Assembly: GCF_000156395.1 (NCBI RefSeq)
Contig: NZ_GG703819.1
Span: forward strand, 650,376-714,375
DNA: 64,000 nucleotides
Source of the DNA: Providencia rustigianii DSM 4541
Lineage (GTDB): Bacteria; Pseudomonadota; Gammaproteobacteria; Enterobacterales; Enterobacteriaceae
Direction of reading: 5' to 3'
Of the stretch, positions 17,781-27,993 are shown piece by piece. The position numbers and the translations under genes are program-made. The notes under the pieces were generated by a model. The model saw nothing but the letters and a program-made list of their open reading frames with translations, was not told the DNA's origin and did not search any database. The stretch's first letter is position 1. Every line of letters begins with the position of its first letter.

Positions 17781-19358
17781 TTATTCCCACTCAATGGTCG
17801 CTGGTGGCTTGCCGCTGATGTCATAGACTACGCGGGAAATACCACTAACTTCATTGATAATACGGTTAGAAACACGACCTAAGAAGTCATATGGCAAATG
17901 CGCCCAATGAGCAGTCATAAAGTCGATAGTTTCAACGGCACGTAGGGAAACAACCCAGTCGTATTTACGACCATCGCCCATCACACCGACGGAACGAACT
18001 GGTAAGAATACGGTGAACGCTTGGCTCACTTTATTGTATAGGTCGGCTTTATGCAGTTCTTCGATAAAGATAGCATCAGCGCGACGTAACAAGTCACAGT
18101 ACTCTTTCTTCACTTCACCCAGTACACGAACACCTAAACCTGGACCTGGGAATGGATGGCGATACAGCATGTCGTATGGCAGACCTAATTCCAGACCAAT
18201 TTTACGGACTTCGTCTTTAAACAGCTCTTTTAATGGTTCAACTAGACCCAGCTTCATATCATCAGGTAAACCACCTACATTATGGTGAGATTTGATGACG
18301 TGTGCTTTACCCGTTGCTGAAGCGGCTGATTCGATAATATCTGGGTAGATAGTCCCTTGAGCTAACCACTTAATATTAGGCAGCTTAGATGACTCTTCAT
18401 CGAAGACTTCGATAAATACATGGCCGATTTTCTTGCGTTTCTCTTCTGGATCACTAATACCCGCTAATGCGTTCATAAAGCGGTCTTGCGCTTTAGCATG
18501 GATAATATTCAGGTCAAATTTACCTGCAAACATTTCCATTACTTGCTCTGCTTCATTCAAACGCAGTAAGCCGTTGTCGACAAACACACAAGTCAAACGT
18601 TTACCGATAGCACGGTGTAACAACAGAGCCGTTACAGAGGAGTCAACACCACCAGACAGCGCTAATAGAACATGGTCATCACCAATTTGTTCTTTTAAAC
18701 GTGCAACGGTATCTTCGATAATCGCCGCTGAAGTCCACAAAGCTTCACACTGACAAATATCCAGAACAAAACGTTTTAAGATATTTAAGCCTTGATGGGT
18801 ATGAGTCACTTCTGGGTGGAACTGAACACCGTAGAAACGTTTTTCTTCATTTGCCATGATGGCATATGGGCAGCTTGGGGTGCTTGCAATGGTTTTGAAG
18901 CTAGATGGGATCGCAGTGACTTTATCACCGTGGCTCATCCATACATCTAATACTGGTTTACCTTCAGCATTAATCGCATCTTGAATATCGCGGAACAGTT
19001 CGCACTGCTCAGTAATTTCGACATTCGCGTAGCCAAACTCACGCTCACCAGAAACTTCAACCGCACCACCTAATTGCATAGACATGGTTTGCATGCCATA
19101 GCAAATACCTAATACAGGAACGCCAGCATTGAATACATAGTCAGGTGCGCGTGGGCTGTCTGATTCAGTGGTACTTTCTGGACCACCAGAAAGGATAATT
19201 CCGTTAGGATTAAACTCTTTGATTTGCTCTTCGGTAACGTCCCATGCCCACAGTTCACAGTAAACGCCAATTTCGCGGACGCGACGGGCGATCAGCTGAG
19301 TATATTGCGAGCCGAAATCAAGAATAAGAATGCGATGTTTATGAATATTTGTAGTCAT
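17781..19358 (-). CDS. guaA: GMP synthase (glutamine-hydrolysing)
   Basis: A 525-residue enzyme that aminates XMP to GMP, the last step of guanine nucleotide synthesis. The N-terminal class I amidotransferase domain has Cys86 in GICYGMQ and the FHPE triad segment. The ATP-pyrophosphatase domain has LSGGVDSSV, and the C-terminal dimer domain ends PPATIEWE. I started at [18 protein letters not shown], which gives exactly the E. coli length; the longest ORF adds eight residues. It is downstream of guaB in the guaBA operon (83-base gap). Confidence 0.97.
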   Translation of the reverse strand: MTTNIHKHRILILDFGSQYTQLIARRVREIGVYCELWAWDVTEEQIKEFNPNGIILSGGPESTTESDSPRAPDYVFNAGVPVLGICYGMQTMSMQLGGAVEVSGEREFGYANVEITEQCELFRDIQDAINAEGKPVLDVWMSHGDKVTAIPSSFKTIASTPSCPYAIMANEEKRFYGVQFHPEVTHTHQGLNILKRFVLDICQCEALWTSAAIIEDTVARLKEQIGDDHVLLALSGGVDSSVTALLLHRAIGKRLTCVFVDNGLLRLNEAEQVMEMFAGKFDLNIIHAKAQDRFMNALAGISDPEEKRKKIGHVFIEVFDEESSKLPNIKWLAQGTIYPDIIESAASATGKAHVIKSHHNVGGLPDDMKLGLVEPLKELFKDEVRKIGLELGLPYDMLYRHPFPGPGLGVRVLGEVKKEYCDLLRRADAIFIEELHKADLYNKVSQAFTVFLPVRSVGVMGDGRKYDWVVSLRAVETIDFMTAHWAHLPYDFLGRVSNRIINEVSGISRVVYDISGKPPATIEWE

Positions 19359-19441
19359 TTGAGGAGAATTCCAGAAATTCAAGTCAAAAAATAAAATGCG
19401 GTGACCCTATCCGCAGATAGAGCCACCCTGAAATCAGTCTG

Positions 19442-20908
19442 TTACTGTCCTAAACGGTAGTTAGGAGACTCTTTCGTGATAGTCACATCATGAACGTGAC
19501 TTTCTTGGATGCCCGCACCACTGATACGCACAAATTCTGCTTTTGTTCTTAACGTATCGATTGTTGCACAGCCAGTCAGACCCATGCATGAACGTAAGCC
19601 ACCCATTTGTTGGTGAATGATTTCTTTTAAGCGACCTTTGTAAGCAACACGACCTTCGATACCTTCAGGAACCAGCTTGTCTGCGGCATTATCAGATTGG
19701 AAATAACGGTCTGAAGACCCTTTGGACATCGCTCCTAAAGAACCCATTCCGCGATATGCTTTATAGGTACGACCTTGGAACAGAATAGTTTCACCCGGTG
19801 ATTCTTCCGTTCCTGCAAACATGGAGCCGACCATCACACACGCAGCACCTGCAGCAATAGCTTTAGAAATATCCCCAGAGAAACGAATACCACCATCAGC
19901 GATAACAGGAATACCAGTACCTTCTAATGCTTCGGCCGCTTCAGCAATCGCTGTAATTTGAGGAACACCGACGCCAGTTACGATACGAGTTGTACAGATT
20001 GAACCTGGACCAATGCCGACTTTCACTGCGCTAACGCCAGCATCCGCTAACGCTTTCGCACCTTCAGCAGTAGCTACGTTACCACCAATGATTTGTAAAT
20101 CAGGATATTTTTGGCGAGTTTCACGAATACGTTGTAATACGCCTTCGGAATGACCATGTGAAGAGTCAATCAGCAGAACATCAACACCCGCGGCAACTAA
20201 TGCGTCAACACGCTCTTCATTACCAGGACCTGCTCCCACAGCCGCACCCACACGCAGACGACCTTGCTCATCTTTACACGCATTAGGTTTACGCTCTGCT
20301 TTTTGGAAATCTTTTACCGTGATCATTCCTAACAGGTGGAAGTTGTCATCGATCACTAAGGCTTTTTCGACACGATGCTCATGCATTTTCTGTAAAACGA
20401 CTTCACGTGCTTCACCTTCTTTCACAGTAACAAGACGCTCTTTCGGTGTCATAACCGCAGTGACCGGTTGGTCAGGGTCTGTGACGAAACGAACGTCACG
20501 TCCAGTGATGATCCCTACTAAAGAATTATCTTTAGTAACCACAGGATAACCAGCAAAACCATTTCGCTGAGCCATCTCTTGAACTTCACGAATGGTCGTA
20601 TCTGGCGTGACTGTCACAGGGTCAGTGACAACACCACTTTCATGTTTTTTCACACGGCGAACTTCTTCAGCTTGGCGCTCAATAGACATGTTTTTATGGA
20701 TAAAACCAATACCACCTTCTTGAGCCAGTGCGATGGCCAGATCAGATTCGGTGACAGTGTCCATTGCTGCAGAGAGCATAGGAATATTCAGGCGGATTTT
20801 TGCGGTCAGTTGAGTTGACAGATCTGCCGTATTTGGCAGTACAGTTGAATGTGCAGGAACGAGTAAAACATCGTCGAAAGTTAGTGCTTCTTTTTTAATG
20901 CGTAACAT
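19442..20908 (-). CDS. guaB: IMP dehydrogenase
   Basis: A 488-residue enzyme that oxidises IMP to XMP with NAD+. The catalytic Cys305 is in [10 protein letters not shown]. The barrel is interrupted by a CBS pair (about residues 93-205) that binds purine nucleotides. The start at [19 protein letters not shown] gives the E. coli length; the longest ORF adds 21 residues that would overlap the promoter. First gene of guaBA, under the PurR-type site and GC-rich discriminator described separately. Confidence 0.97.
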   Translation of the reverse strand: MLRIKKEALTFDDVLLVPAHSTVLPNTADLSTQLTAKIRLNIPMLSAAMDTVTESDLAIALAQEGGIGFIHKNMSIERQAEEVRRVKKHESGVVTDPVTVTPDTTIREVQEMAQRNGFAGYPVVTKDNSLVGIITGRDVRFVTDPDQPVTAVMTPKERLVTVKEGEAREVVLQKMHEHRVEKALVIDDNFHLLGMITVKDFQKAERKPNACKDEQGRLRVGAAVGAGPGNEERVDALVAAGVDVLLIDSSHGHSEGVLQRIRETRQKYPDLQIIGGNVATAEGAKALADAGVSAVKVGIGPGSICTTRIVTGVGVPQITAIAEAAEALEGTGIPVIADGGIRFSGDISKAIAAGAACVMVGSMFAGTEESPGETILFQGRTYKAYRGMGSLGAMSKGSSDRYFQSDNAADKLVPEGIEGRVAYKGRLKEIIHQQMGGLRSCMGLTGCATIDTLRTKAEFVRISGAGIQESHVHDVTITKESPNYRLGQ

Positions 20909-20960
20909 AGGCAATATCCCACCAGGCAGCGTTATGAAAGGTATAAAATATTGCCGCGGC

Positions 20961-20989
20961 ATTATACACACCGTAATCGGTTGCTTCCA
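20961..20989 (-). promoter_or_regulatory. guaBA promoter
   Basis: On the minus strand TATAAT (20966-20961) is preceded 17 bases upstream by TGGAAG. A GC-rich stretch GCCGCGG follows the -10. That is the discriminator type expected of a promoter under stringent (ppGpp) control, as known for guaB of E. coli. Confidence 0.7.
20971..20986 (-). promoter_or_regulatory. PurR operator of guaBA
   Basis: AAGCAACCGATTACGG on the minus strand matches the PurR consensus ANGCAANCGNTTNCNT at all but the last position and lies between the -35 and -10 of guaB. Confidence 0.75.
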
Positions 20990-21063
20990 GCATTTTTTTC
21001 AAAAAAAACTTGATAAGTCCGTCGGCTACGTTAGTATCAGTCAATTAAGTCATTGTTTTAGAA

Positions 21064-21079
21064 TTTGATCTAGCTCACA
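21064..21079 (-). promoter_or_regulatory. Candidate CRP site in the guaB-xseA region
   Basis: TGTGAGCTAGATCAAA on the minus strand fits TGTGA-N6-TCANA. It lies about 115 bases upstream of the guaB transcription start and abuts the xseA start codon. CRP is known to act on guaB in E. coli from a far-upstream site. Confidence 0.5.
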
Positions 21080-22446
21080 TGTCGACTCAACAAAATAGCG
21101 CAATTTACTCTGTCAGTAAGCTCAACCAAACGGTAAGAGAATTACTCGATACCCAAATGGGACGAATTTGGTTAACCGCCGAAATATCGAATTTTTCGCA
21201 ACCGAGTTCTGGGCACTGGTACTTAACCCTTAAAGACGATCGAGCACAAGTTCGCGCGGCAATGTTTCGTGGGCAAAATACACGGGTTGCTTTTCGTCCC
21301 CAAAATGGGCAACAGGTATTAGTCCGTGCCACAGTCACTCTGTATGAGCCTAGGGGCGATTATCAGTTAATCATTGAGAGTATGCAGCCTGCCGGTGAAG
21401 GATTGCTACAGCAGCGTTTTGAGCTACTTAAACAGGCATTGAATGCTCAAGGGTTATTCGACGTCATTCATAAGCAAGCTTTACCCTCTCCGGCAAAATG
21501 TGTGGGTGTAATAACGTCAGCAACCGGCGCAGCTCTGCATGATATTTTAAATATCTTACGTCGACGAGATCCTTCACTCCCGGTGATTATTTATCCTACT
21601 GCCGTTCAAGGTGAATTAGCCCCTGCACAAATCACTCGCGCCATTGAGCTTGCTAATTTACGTAACGAATGTGATGTACTCATTGTCGGGCGTGGTGGCG
21701 GTTCATTAGAAGATTTATGGGCATTTAATGAGGAAATCGTCGCTAGAGCAATTTTTAATAGTCGATTACCAATTATTAGCGCCGTTGGGCATGAAACCGA
21801 TGTCACTATTGCAGATTATGTCGCGGATGTTCGCGCTCCAACCCCCTCCGCAGCAGCAGAGTTAGTTAGCCGTAATCAGACTGAGATGTTACGCCAGCTC
21901 AAATCCAGCCAGCAGCATCTTGAAATGGCGCTGGATTATTACTTAGCGGGGCAGCAACAGCGTTTTGCTCGTTTACAGCATCGGTTACAACAGCAACACC
22001 CTCAATTGCGCCTTGCACGGCAACAGAATCAATTAAATGGCTTACAACAAAAATTGAATCTCGCCATAAACCGTCAATTGCAATCTGCCACATGGCGTTT
22101 TGAGAAAAATAAACAACGCTTAGTCCAAAATGACTTGCGCCCAAAATTACAGCACCAACAACGTCAATTGCAGCAGACTCAGTATCATTTACAAAATATG
22201 TTAACCCGTCTAGTGACTGACTATCGCCAGCGTTTCGCCGTTGCCTGTTCTAAAATGGAAGCAGTTAGCCCCCTAGCTACCTTAGCTCGTGGTTTTAGTA
22301 TCAGTGAAACCTCACAAGGCGCCGTGTTGAAAAAAACCAGCCAAGTAAAACTGGGGCAACAACTGAAAACACGCCTGAATGATGGCTGGGTTGAAAGCCA
22401 AGTAACTAGCATTCAGAAGATTAAAGTAAAAAAAGTCACGAAGTGA
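21079..22446 (+). CDS. xseA: Exodeoxyribonuclease VII large subunit
   Basis: A 455-residue catalytic subunit of exonuclease VII, which degrades single-stranded DNA with XseB. The N-terminal OB fold ([25 protein letters not shown]) and the nuclease core ([54 protein letters not shown]) are intact, followed by a long Gln-rich coiled coil (about 275-390). Length agrees with E. coli (456). Divergent from guaBA. No strong SD is visible. Confidence 0.96.
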   Translation: MSTQQNSAIYSVSKLNQTVRELLDTQMGRIWLTAEISNFSQPSSGHWYLTLKDDRAQVRAAMFRGQNTRVAFRPQNGQQVLVRATVTLYEPRGDYQLIIESMQPAGEGLLQQRFELLKQALNAQGLFDVIHKQALPSPAKCVGVITSATGAALHDILNILRRRDPSLPVIIYPTAVQGELAPAQITRAIELANLRNECDVLIVGRGGGSLEDLWAFNEEIVARAIFNSRLPIISAVGHETDVTIADYVADVRAPTPSAAAELVSRNQTEMLRQLKSSQQHLEMALDYYLAGQQQRFARLQHRLQQQHPQLRLARQQNQLNGLQQKLNLAINRQLQSATWRFEKNKQRLVQNDLRPKLQHQQRQLQQTQYHLQNMLTRLVTDYRQRFAVACSKMEAVSPLATLARGFSISETSQGAVLKKTSQVKLGQQLKTRLNDGWVESQVTSIQKIKVKKVTK

Positions 22447-22453
22447 TTATTTA

Positions 22454-22492
22454 TCTCACTTATCTAGCTGGATTTTGGCTAGATAAGTGAGA
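22454..22492. terminator. Bidirectional terminator between xseA and the TonB-dependent receptor
   Basis: A 15-bp perfect stem (TCTCACTTATCTAGC / GCTAGATAAGTGAGA) lies between the two convergent stops, flanked by AT-rich tails on both sides. Confidence 0.85.
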
Positions 22493-22505
22493 ATTTATTT
22501 ATTGA

Positions 22506-24767
22506 TTAAAAACGCACCTGCCCACCAAGCATATAACTGCGCCCTCTTCCTGTCTCATTATTTCGACCACGCTCCTCCATGATGGCACCTGAATTTGCAC
22601 GATTTAAAACATCCGTATAATTTTCGTTTGTCAGGTTATTAATGGTCATCATTAACTTAAAGTTTTTATTAATTTCATAGTCTGCGTACAGATCGACAAT
22701 AGTGGGTTGTTTCTCATATTTTTCCGTCATTGCATCCCCATTCATATCTCCATCAGGTATCGGGCTAATGCGCTTAGAAGGCCCCGTCCATGTAATTGCA
22801 GAACCTATTGTGAGCTTCTCATCAAATAAACGTACGCCAGTATCTAAAGTGACATAATATTCAGGAAGTTGAGTAAAATCGCCTGCACTAAACACCGAGG
22901 TACTATTGATAGAAACTGGTTGCTTTCCTGATTCCTGAGTATAGGAAACCATCGAATAAAATACCCCTGCATCATAGTTAGCTTGCAGCTCATAACCTCG
23001 TAAATTAACATCACGAGGATCGTTCACGTACATGTCTGCACGTTGAAAAATATCAGGATTTTCTTTATTCCAAACATCATCATTAATTAAACACCAATCA
23101 AATTCTTCCTGTGAAGTTGCACGACACAGCATAAATGATTTGCTGGTAATGTAATCCTTAATATGTGTATGGAACCATAGAGCTTTCAGATTAAATTGAT
23201 CCCCTTCCACTATGAAATCAGGCTTAAAACTATTAAAACCAATTTGCCAAGTTTTCGATTTTTCCCCTTTTAGGAACGGATTCATACTCTGCCCTCCATT
23301 TTGTGAAAAAAAGACTTCTTGGGAATTAGGTGCACGCATCGAATGAGCATAACTCACGAAAGGCTGAAACTCCGGAATAATTTGAGCTGAAATCAATATC
23401 CCAGGATTAATACCACTTTCTCGTAGATCTAATGTACTTGCCTCTTGTGGGAAGCATTTTTCCGTTGCATCACAAGCTGGCTTATAACCTTTAACTCTGT
23501 AATTAAGGTAATTGAGGTCAAAAGTCGCCGTATAAATATCGTACTTCGCCTCAAATTGGGTATACAGACTCGCAATATCTTGTGTGCCACTAGGTGAAAA
23601 AGGGTTATAGATAATCGTATTTGGATCTTCAACTGGTTGTGTAATTTTTTGGTACTTGGTTTTCATGAGTTTCGAACCCAATTGCCATTTAAAATCTGCA
23701 TCTCCATAAGAAAAATGGCTAGTATTGGAGAGATTAATACTGTCTGATTTATTTTCAGACTCTGCATTCTTTAGCGCTCCACCAATGGGATCACCTTGGA
23801 ATTTTTGCGTGTTATATCCATGGCTCGCTAACAGCTCTACATCAATAAGTTCGTTTATTGGCGTATATTTGTATTTAAGATAATAATCTTCACTATTAAT
23901 TTTTCGGCTAGTTAATTTATTCTGTAAAAAACGACCACTAAATTCTAATTCATGGCTGTCATTTGGCTTATATTTTAATTTTGCTAGTTGGGATTGAGGT
24001 TTCTGTTTAAATGTTGGATCGGTAGCAAACTCATCCGTATCAAAACCATCACCATTCTTATAGCTTCCAGGAATATTATGCCCACTAACAGCAATTAATC
24101 CGCCTAAATAACCATCATCTTCATTTAATAATGTTTTCCCTGCAACGGAAACCATCCCATTATAACCAAGACCATTATCTCCCCAGCTTCCTTTGCTCCG
24201 TAACCCCCAAAGATTATTTTTAAAAATAACATCATCAATGCCGATAGTTCTAAAATTTGAACTTCCTGCTAATGCGTTAATACTATTGCTACCATTTAAT
24301 TGCCCCTTTTCAACTTCAACTTCAACAATAAAGTTAGGGTCAATTAATGATCCAAAATCATTACTTGGCTGCATTCCATGAGTATATTTACTGGGTGATA
24401 TTCCGTAATAGCTCTGGGTAACGCCATCCACCATCATATTGACGCGCCCAAAACCACTAAGTCCACGAATATTGACGTTAATCGTGCCTTGGCTTGCATC
24501 CATTTGGGTATAGGTTCCCGGCATGGAACGAATAATTTTATCCATAGATTGGAGTTTATTTTCGGTTCCAACCGCACTAAACGCCCCCGGTTTTTCCAAT
24601 GCCTTCACTAATGGAGTCTGTTTTTGTGCGCCAGACACTTTCAATTGACTAAAATTAACCACATCATCTTGCTGCTTATTTTGTGGCTGAGTATTTTCAG
24701 CCAAAGCGATACCGTGATAGCTAGTGGAAATAACACCCGCTACCATAATTATTATTTTATTGTTCAT
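22506..24767 (-). CDS. TonB-dependent outer-membrane receptor, heme-receptor type
   Basis: A 753-residue outer-membrane receptor. A signal peptide ends near ALAEN. The plug domain (about 45-175) has the variant VNIRGLSGFGRVNMMVDGVTQ; the barrel ends YMLGGQVRF with a terminal Phe. In the barrel, MRAPNSQE (477-484) followed by NPFL (496-499) resembles the FRAP/NPNL boxes of heme and hemoglobin receptors. Heme or a heme protein is therefore the likeliest ligand, but this is inference. It is the most distal gene of the ChaN-tonB-oligopeptidase locus, 137 bases behind a hairpin, so it may also have its own promoter. Confidence 0.82.
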   Translation of the reverse strand: MNNKIIIMVAGVISTSYHGIALAENTQPQNKQQDDVVNFSQLKVSGAQKQTPLVKALEKPGAFSAVGTENKLQSMDKIIRSMPGTYTQMDASQGTINVNIRGLSGFGRVNMMVDGVTQSYYGISPSKYTHGMQPSNDFGSLIDPNFIVEVEVEKGQLNGSNSINALAGSSNFRTIGIDDVIFKNNLWGLRSKGSWGDNGLGYNGMVSVAGKTLLNEDDGYLGGLIAVSGHNIPGSYKNGDGFDTDEFATDPTFKQKPQSQLAKLKYKPNDSHELEFSGRFLQNKLTSRKINSEDYYLKYKYTPINELIDVELLASHGYNTQKFQGDPIGGALKNAESENKSDSINLSNTSHFSYGDADFKWQLGSKLMKTKYQKITQPVEDPNTIIYNPFSPSGTQDIASLYTQFEAKYDIYTATFDLNYLNYRVKGYKPACDATEKCFPQEASTLDLRESGINPGILISAQIIPEFQPFVSYAHSMRAPNSQEVFFSQNGGQSMNPFLKGEKSKTWQIGFNSFKPDFIVEGDQFNLKALWFHTHIKDYITSKSFMLCRATSQEEFDWCLINDDVWNKENPDIFQRADMYVNDPRDVNLRGYELQANYDAGVFYSMVSYTQESGKQPVSINSTSVFSAGDFTQLPEYYVTLDTGVRLFDEKLTIGSAITWTGPSKRISPIPDGDMNGDAMTEKYEKQPTIVDLYADYEINKNFKLMMTINNLTNENYTDVLNRANSGAIMEERGRNNETGRGRSYMLGGQVRF

Positions 24768-24815
24768 AAACCATTCCTGTAAACGTACTGATTAAACAGT
24801 CGCTCACACTGCCAA

Positions 24816-24838
24816 CACAGAATAAATAAATTTCTGTG
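24816..24838. promoter_or_regulatory. Inverted repeat upstream of the receptor gene
   Basis: CACAGAA-N9-TTCTGTG, a perfect 7-bp inverted repeat, lies about 50 bases before the receptor ATG. It does not resemble a Fur box. It could be an operator or an RNA hairpin. Confidence 0.4.
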
Positions 24839-24881
24839 AAAAAGGCCAGCAACAATATGCGATAAATAATGTTACTGACCT
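24836..24881 (-). terminator. Terminator or attenuator between oligopeptidase B and the receptor
   Basis: On the minus strand AAGGTCAGTAACA pairs with TGTTGCTGGCCTT (with G-U pairs) and is followed by TTTTTC, 24 bases after the oligopeptidase stop. Confidence 0.7.
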
Positions 24882-24904
24882 TTAATTACCTTATGGGTAA
24901 ATTA

Positions 24905-27037
24905 TTATTTTAAATTTGGGAAATACTTTGGCTTATCTTCAAGCATAAGAATAAAACTGTACTCTCTTGCAATATCATCCAATGCATTAAAACGACCTGA
25001 TTTTCCACCATGCCCTGCATTCATATTGGTTTCCAACAACAGTAATGAATTACCCTGTTTGACATCTCTTAATTTAGCTACCCATTTTGCGGGCTCCCAA
25101 TATTGCACTTGGGAATCATGTAAACCGGTAGTCACTAATATATGAGGATATTGCTGAGCTTTAATATTGTCATACGGACTATAGGCCTTAATTCGCCAAT
25201 AATCGGCTTCATTTTCAGGATTACCCCACTCATCATATTCCCCCGTGGTTAACGGAATTGATGGGTCTAACATTGTAGTCACCACATCTACAAATGGCAC
25301 AGCAGAGACAACACCTTCATATAGCTCTGGGGCCATATTAACCACGGCACCCATTAATAAACCACCGGCACTTCCGCCCATCGCATAGACATGGCCTTGC
25401 TCACCATAACCTTGAGATAACAATGCCTTGGTTGCATCAATAAAATCAGTGAACGTGTTCATCTTATGAACTGTTTTGCCCTGTATATACCAGTTTTTGC
25501 CTAAATCGCCACCACCACGAATATGCGCGATAGCGTAAACAAATCCACGATCCAGTAAAGATAAACGAGAAGAGCTAAATGAGGGATCGATACCATAACC
25601 GTAAGCGCCATATCCATAGATTAATAATGGATTTTTACCTGCTTTAAACAAATCTTTACGATAAACCAGTGAAACTGGAACTTTTACTCCATCTTGAGCT
25701 TCCACCCAAATGCGTTCACTTTGATAATTGGCTTTATCAAAATTTTTCACTTCTTCTTGCTTTAAGAGAGTACGTTCTTGAGTCAGCATATTAATTTCAT
25801 ACACTGAAGACGGTGTTGTCATGGATGAATAACCATAACGTAATGTGTCAGTATCTGGCTCTGGATTGTTGCTAATCCATGCCATATACGTTGGGTCATC
25901 AAAAGTGACTGAGCTTTCTTTGTGGGTTAGCCAGCTAATTTGACGAATATTGACCAACCCATTTTGGCGTTCTTCGACAACTAACCAGTTATTAAATAAT
26001 GAAAAATCTTCTAAATCCACTTCATCACGCGGGGCAATAAAGCTCACCCATGGTGCCGTTTCGCTATCAGCGATGTATAACCCGAATAATGGATGCTGGT
26101 GATTAGAACGAATATAAAACTTGCCATTAAAATGGTCTGGATAATATTCCACACCCACTTGACGTGTTTGTAAAATTTTAGCCTCAAGATTAGGTTTATT
26201 GGCATCAATTAAACGATATTCCGACGTTTCCGTACTGGTGATCCCAATCAGAATATAATCTTTTGACGTCGATTTAGCTAAGCTGACGTAAAAAGTATCA
26301 TCTTTCTCTTCATACACGACAGTATCGTCAGATTGCTTAGTCCCATATTGGTGCTTAACAACTTGATAAGGCAGTAATGTCTGTATGTCTTTATTCACAT
26401 AAAACAGCGTACGATTATCATTCGCCCAAACAATATTGCCGGAAGTATTCACCAGCACATTTTCTTGCCATTTTGGGTCATCAATCTTACGGAAAGAAAC
26501 GCCATAATCATTGCGTCCTTGTCGGTCCTCTGCAATGGCTAACGTCGTATTGTCTGGCGAAATAGCCAACGCCCCCATACGATAATATTCCACACCTTCT
26601 GCACGCTGGTTACCATCAACCAATACCGTCCATTCTTCTTGGCTGTCAATTGGACGCCGTTCATAAATTGGATAATTTTTACCCGACACCACTCTTGAAC
26701 GGTAGGTATAACCATTAAAATTATAAGGAACCGATTCATCATCCTGCTTTACTCGAGAAAATAGCTCGTCATAAATTTCTTTTTTTAGTGGTTCACCTAA
26801 TGCGAGTTGTTGCTCGGTATAGGCATTTTCTTGATTTAGATATTCAATAATCTCAGGGGACTCACGTTTATCATCCCTTAGCCAGTAATAATTATCGACA
26901 CGAACATCCCCATGGGTTGTGATCGTGTAAGGCTGTTTTTTTGCTATTGGAGCTGGCATTCTATCCTCCGCAGCGCTCATGGCTGCATATAAACCAAAAA
27001 ATGTAATTACACAAAATTTTGCGATTTTGTTACGCAT
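24905..27037 (-). CDS. Oligopeptidase B with signal peptide (S9A serine peptidase)
   Basis: A 710-residue prolyl-oligopeptidase-family enzyme. After residue 40 it aligns with PtrB (THGDVRVDNYYWLRDD). The beta-propeller covers about 80-430 and the C-terminal hydrolase domain has Ser556 in GGSAGG, the Asp region (LHDSQVQYWEPAKWVAKL) and His in NAGHGG. The PYEDEWGNP-like acidic region fits cleavage after Lys/Arg. E. coli PtrB starts directly at the family core and is cytoplasmic; here a signal peptide (hydrophobic CVITFFGLYAAM, cleavage near SAA-ED) precedes it, so export is likely. It lies 12 bases behind tonB, so it is part of the iron locus. Confidence 0.88.
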   Translation of the reverse strand: MRNKIAKFCVITFFGLYAAMSAAEDRMPAPIAKKQPYTITTHGDVRVDNYYWLRDDKRESPEIIEYLNQENAYTEQQLALGEPLKKEIYDELFSRVKQDDESVPYNFNGYTYRSRVVSGKNYPIYERRPIDSQEEWTVLVDGNQRAEGVEYYRMGALAISPDNTTLAIAEDRQGRNDYGVSFRKIDDPKWQENVLVNTSGNIVWANDNRTLFYVNKDIQTLLPYQVVKHQYGTKQSDDTVVYEEKDDTFYVSLAKSTSKDYILIGITSTETSEYRLIDANKPNLEAKILQTRQVGVEYYPDHFNGKFYIRSNHQHPLFGLYIADSETAPWVSFIAPRDEVDLEDFSLFNNWLVVEERQNGLVNIRQISWLTHKESSVTFDDPTYMAWISNNPEPDTDTLRYGYSSMTTPSSVYEINMLTQERTLLKQEEVKNFDKANYQSERIWVEAQDGVKVPVSLVYRKDLFKAGKNPLLIYGYGAYGYGIDPSFSSSRLSLLDRGFVYAIAHIRGGGDLGKNWYIQGKTVHKMNTFTDFIDATKALLSQGYGEQGHVYAMGGSAGGLLMGAVVNMAPELYEGVVSAVPFVDVVTTMLDPSIPLTTGEYDEWGNPENEADYWRIKAYSPYDNIKAQQYPHILVTTGLHDSQVQYWEPAKWVAKLRDVKQGNSLLLLETNMNAGHGGKSGRFNALDDIAREYSFILMLEDKPKYFPNLK

Positions 27038-27049
27038 AGTTTATCCAAT

Positions 27050-27856
27050 CTATTTTTCATTAAGAGTAAAATCAATAGGCATTCTGACCGTCACCCGACC
27101 ATTTTTTAATATTTCTGACGGTGGAAGTGGTAATGGCGCCGCTCTTGATAAAACTTGCTGTGCTTCCCTATCTAAAGAACGTGTTCCTGAAGATGTCATT
27201 AACTCGCTATCGAGTAATATTCCTTGAGGATCAACCGTAAAAATAACCACGGGTTTACCCACTCGACTTCGACGTCCCGCATCTTCTGGGTAGCGCTTAT
27301 ATTTATTCAATTTTCCCAGCACCTGTGCTTCCCACTGTTTCCTTGCATCATCTTCAGATTGAGATTGGCTATTAAATTCCGCAGCAATTTGATGACTCTG
27401 TAAAGGCGCTGCTGCATCACTCGTTACAGGTGCATCATGAGCTTTCGAATCTGTCGTTTGTACCTTTTCTTCTGTCGGTTGCTGTTCACGCTTTTGTTTT
27501 TTAACCTCAGGTTTTGGTTTTTTATTGACCGCCTGCGTCACCAAAACTTCTGCTTGGTCATTCTTCGGTAATGCTGGGAGATCCACCTCTTCCGCTTGGG
27601 CTTGATGGGATTCACTCGCAACGGAAAGCTCCTGAACTTGCCCGATATTCACTTCGGTTAATTTTTCAGCCTGTGCTTCGATAGATAGCTCCATTACCAC
27701 CGATGGCGCAGGTAATGATTCGTCCCAGCGCGCATTGTGAGTGTTCCAAATAAATAAGCCCACAATGGCAATGTGCAAAGCTATTGCCAATATGAGCCAT
27801 ATTCCCACTCTGGTGGCTCGATTCACATATCCACTTTCAAACGTTATTGTGCTCAT
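27050..27856 (-). CDS. TonB family energy transducer (paralogue)
   Basis: A 268-residue TonB-like protein. One N-terminal membrane helix contains the conserved His (His28 in ALHIAIVG). A long periplasmic linker rich in Pro, Lys, Glu and Gln follows (about 45-185), and the C-terminal TonB domain has YPEDAGRR, VIFTVDPQG and SSGTRSLDREA. It couples ExbBD energy to outer-membrane receptors. Being next to a heme-type receptor it may be dedicated to it, like HasB. No exbB or exbD is in the window. The ATG start was preferred to an upstream GTG. Confidence 0.87.
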   Translation of the reverse strand: MSTITFESGYVNRATRVGIWLILAIALHIAIVGLFIWNTHNARWDESLPAPSVVMELSIEAQAEKLTEVNIGQVQELSVASESHQAQAEEVDLPALPKNDQAEVLVTQAVNKKPKPEVKKQKREQQPTEEKVQTTDSKAHDAPVTSDAAAPLQSHQIAAEFNSQSQSEDDARKQWEAQVLGKLNKYKRYPEDAGRRSRVGKPVVIFTVDPQGILLDSELMTSSGTRSLDREAQQVLSRAAPLPLPPSEILKNGRVTVRMPIDFTLNEK

Positions 27857-27883
27857 GTTTATCTTACGTATATTCACGAAAAT

Positions 27884-27902
27884 GCAAATGATAATTAATA
27901 AC
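27884..27902. promoter_or_regulatory. Candidate Fur box upstream of the tonB paralogue
   Basis: GCAAATGATAATTAATAAC matches the 19-bp Fur consensus at 14 positions and lies 28 bases before the chosen tonB ATG. Confidence 0.55.
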
Positions 27903-27993
27903 GAATGCGAATGGAAATTATTTATTAATAATTATGCTAATTACTTCACAAAATTAACCTTTTTAAAATCATTGAATTAATGAGGAACCTCAA

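Noticed and set aside
18013..18753. Plus-strand ORFs of 91 and 106 codons opposite guaA
   Set aside because: Antisense shadows of a strongly conserved gene; compositions rich in Ser/Arg as expected from the reverse frame.
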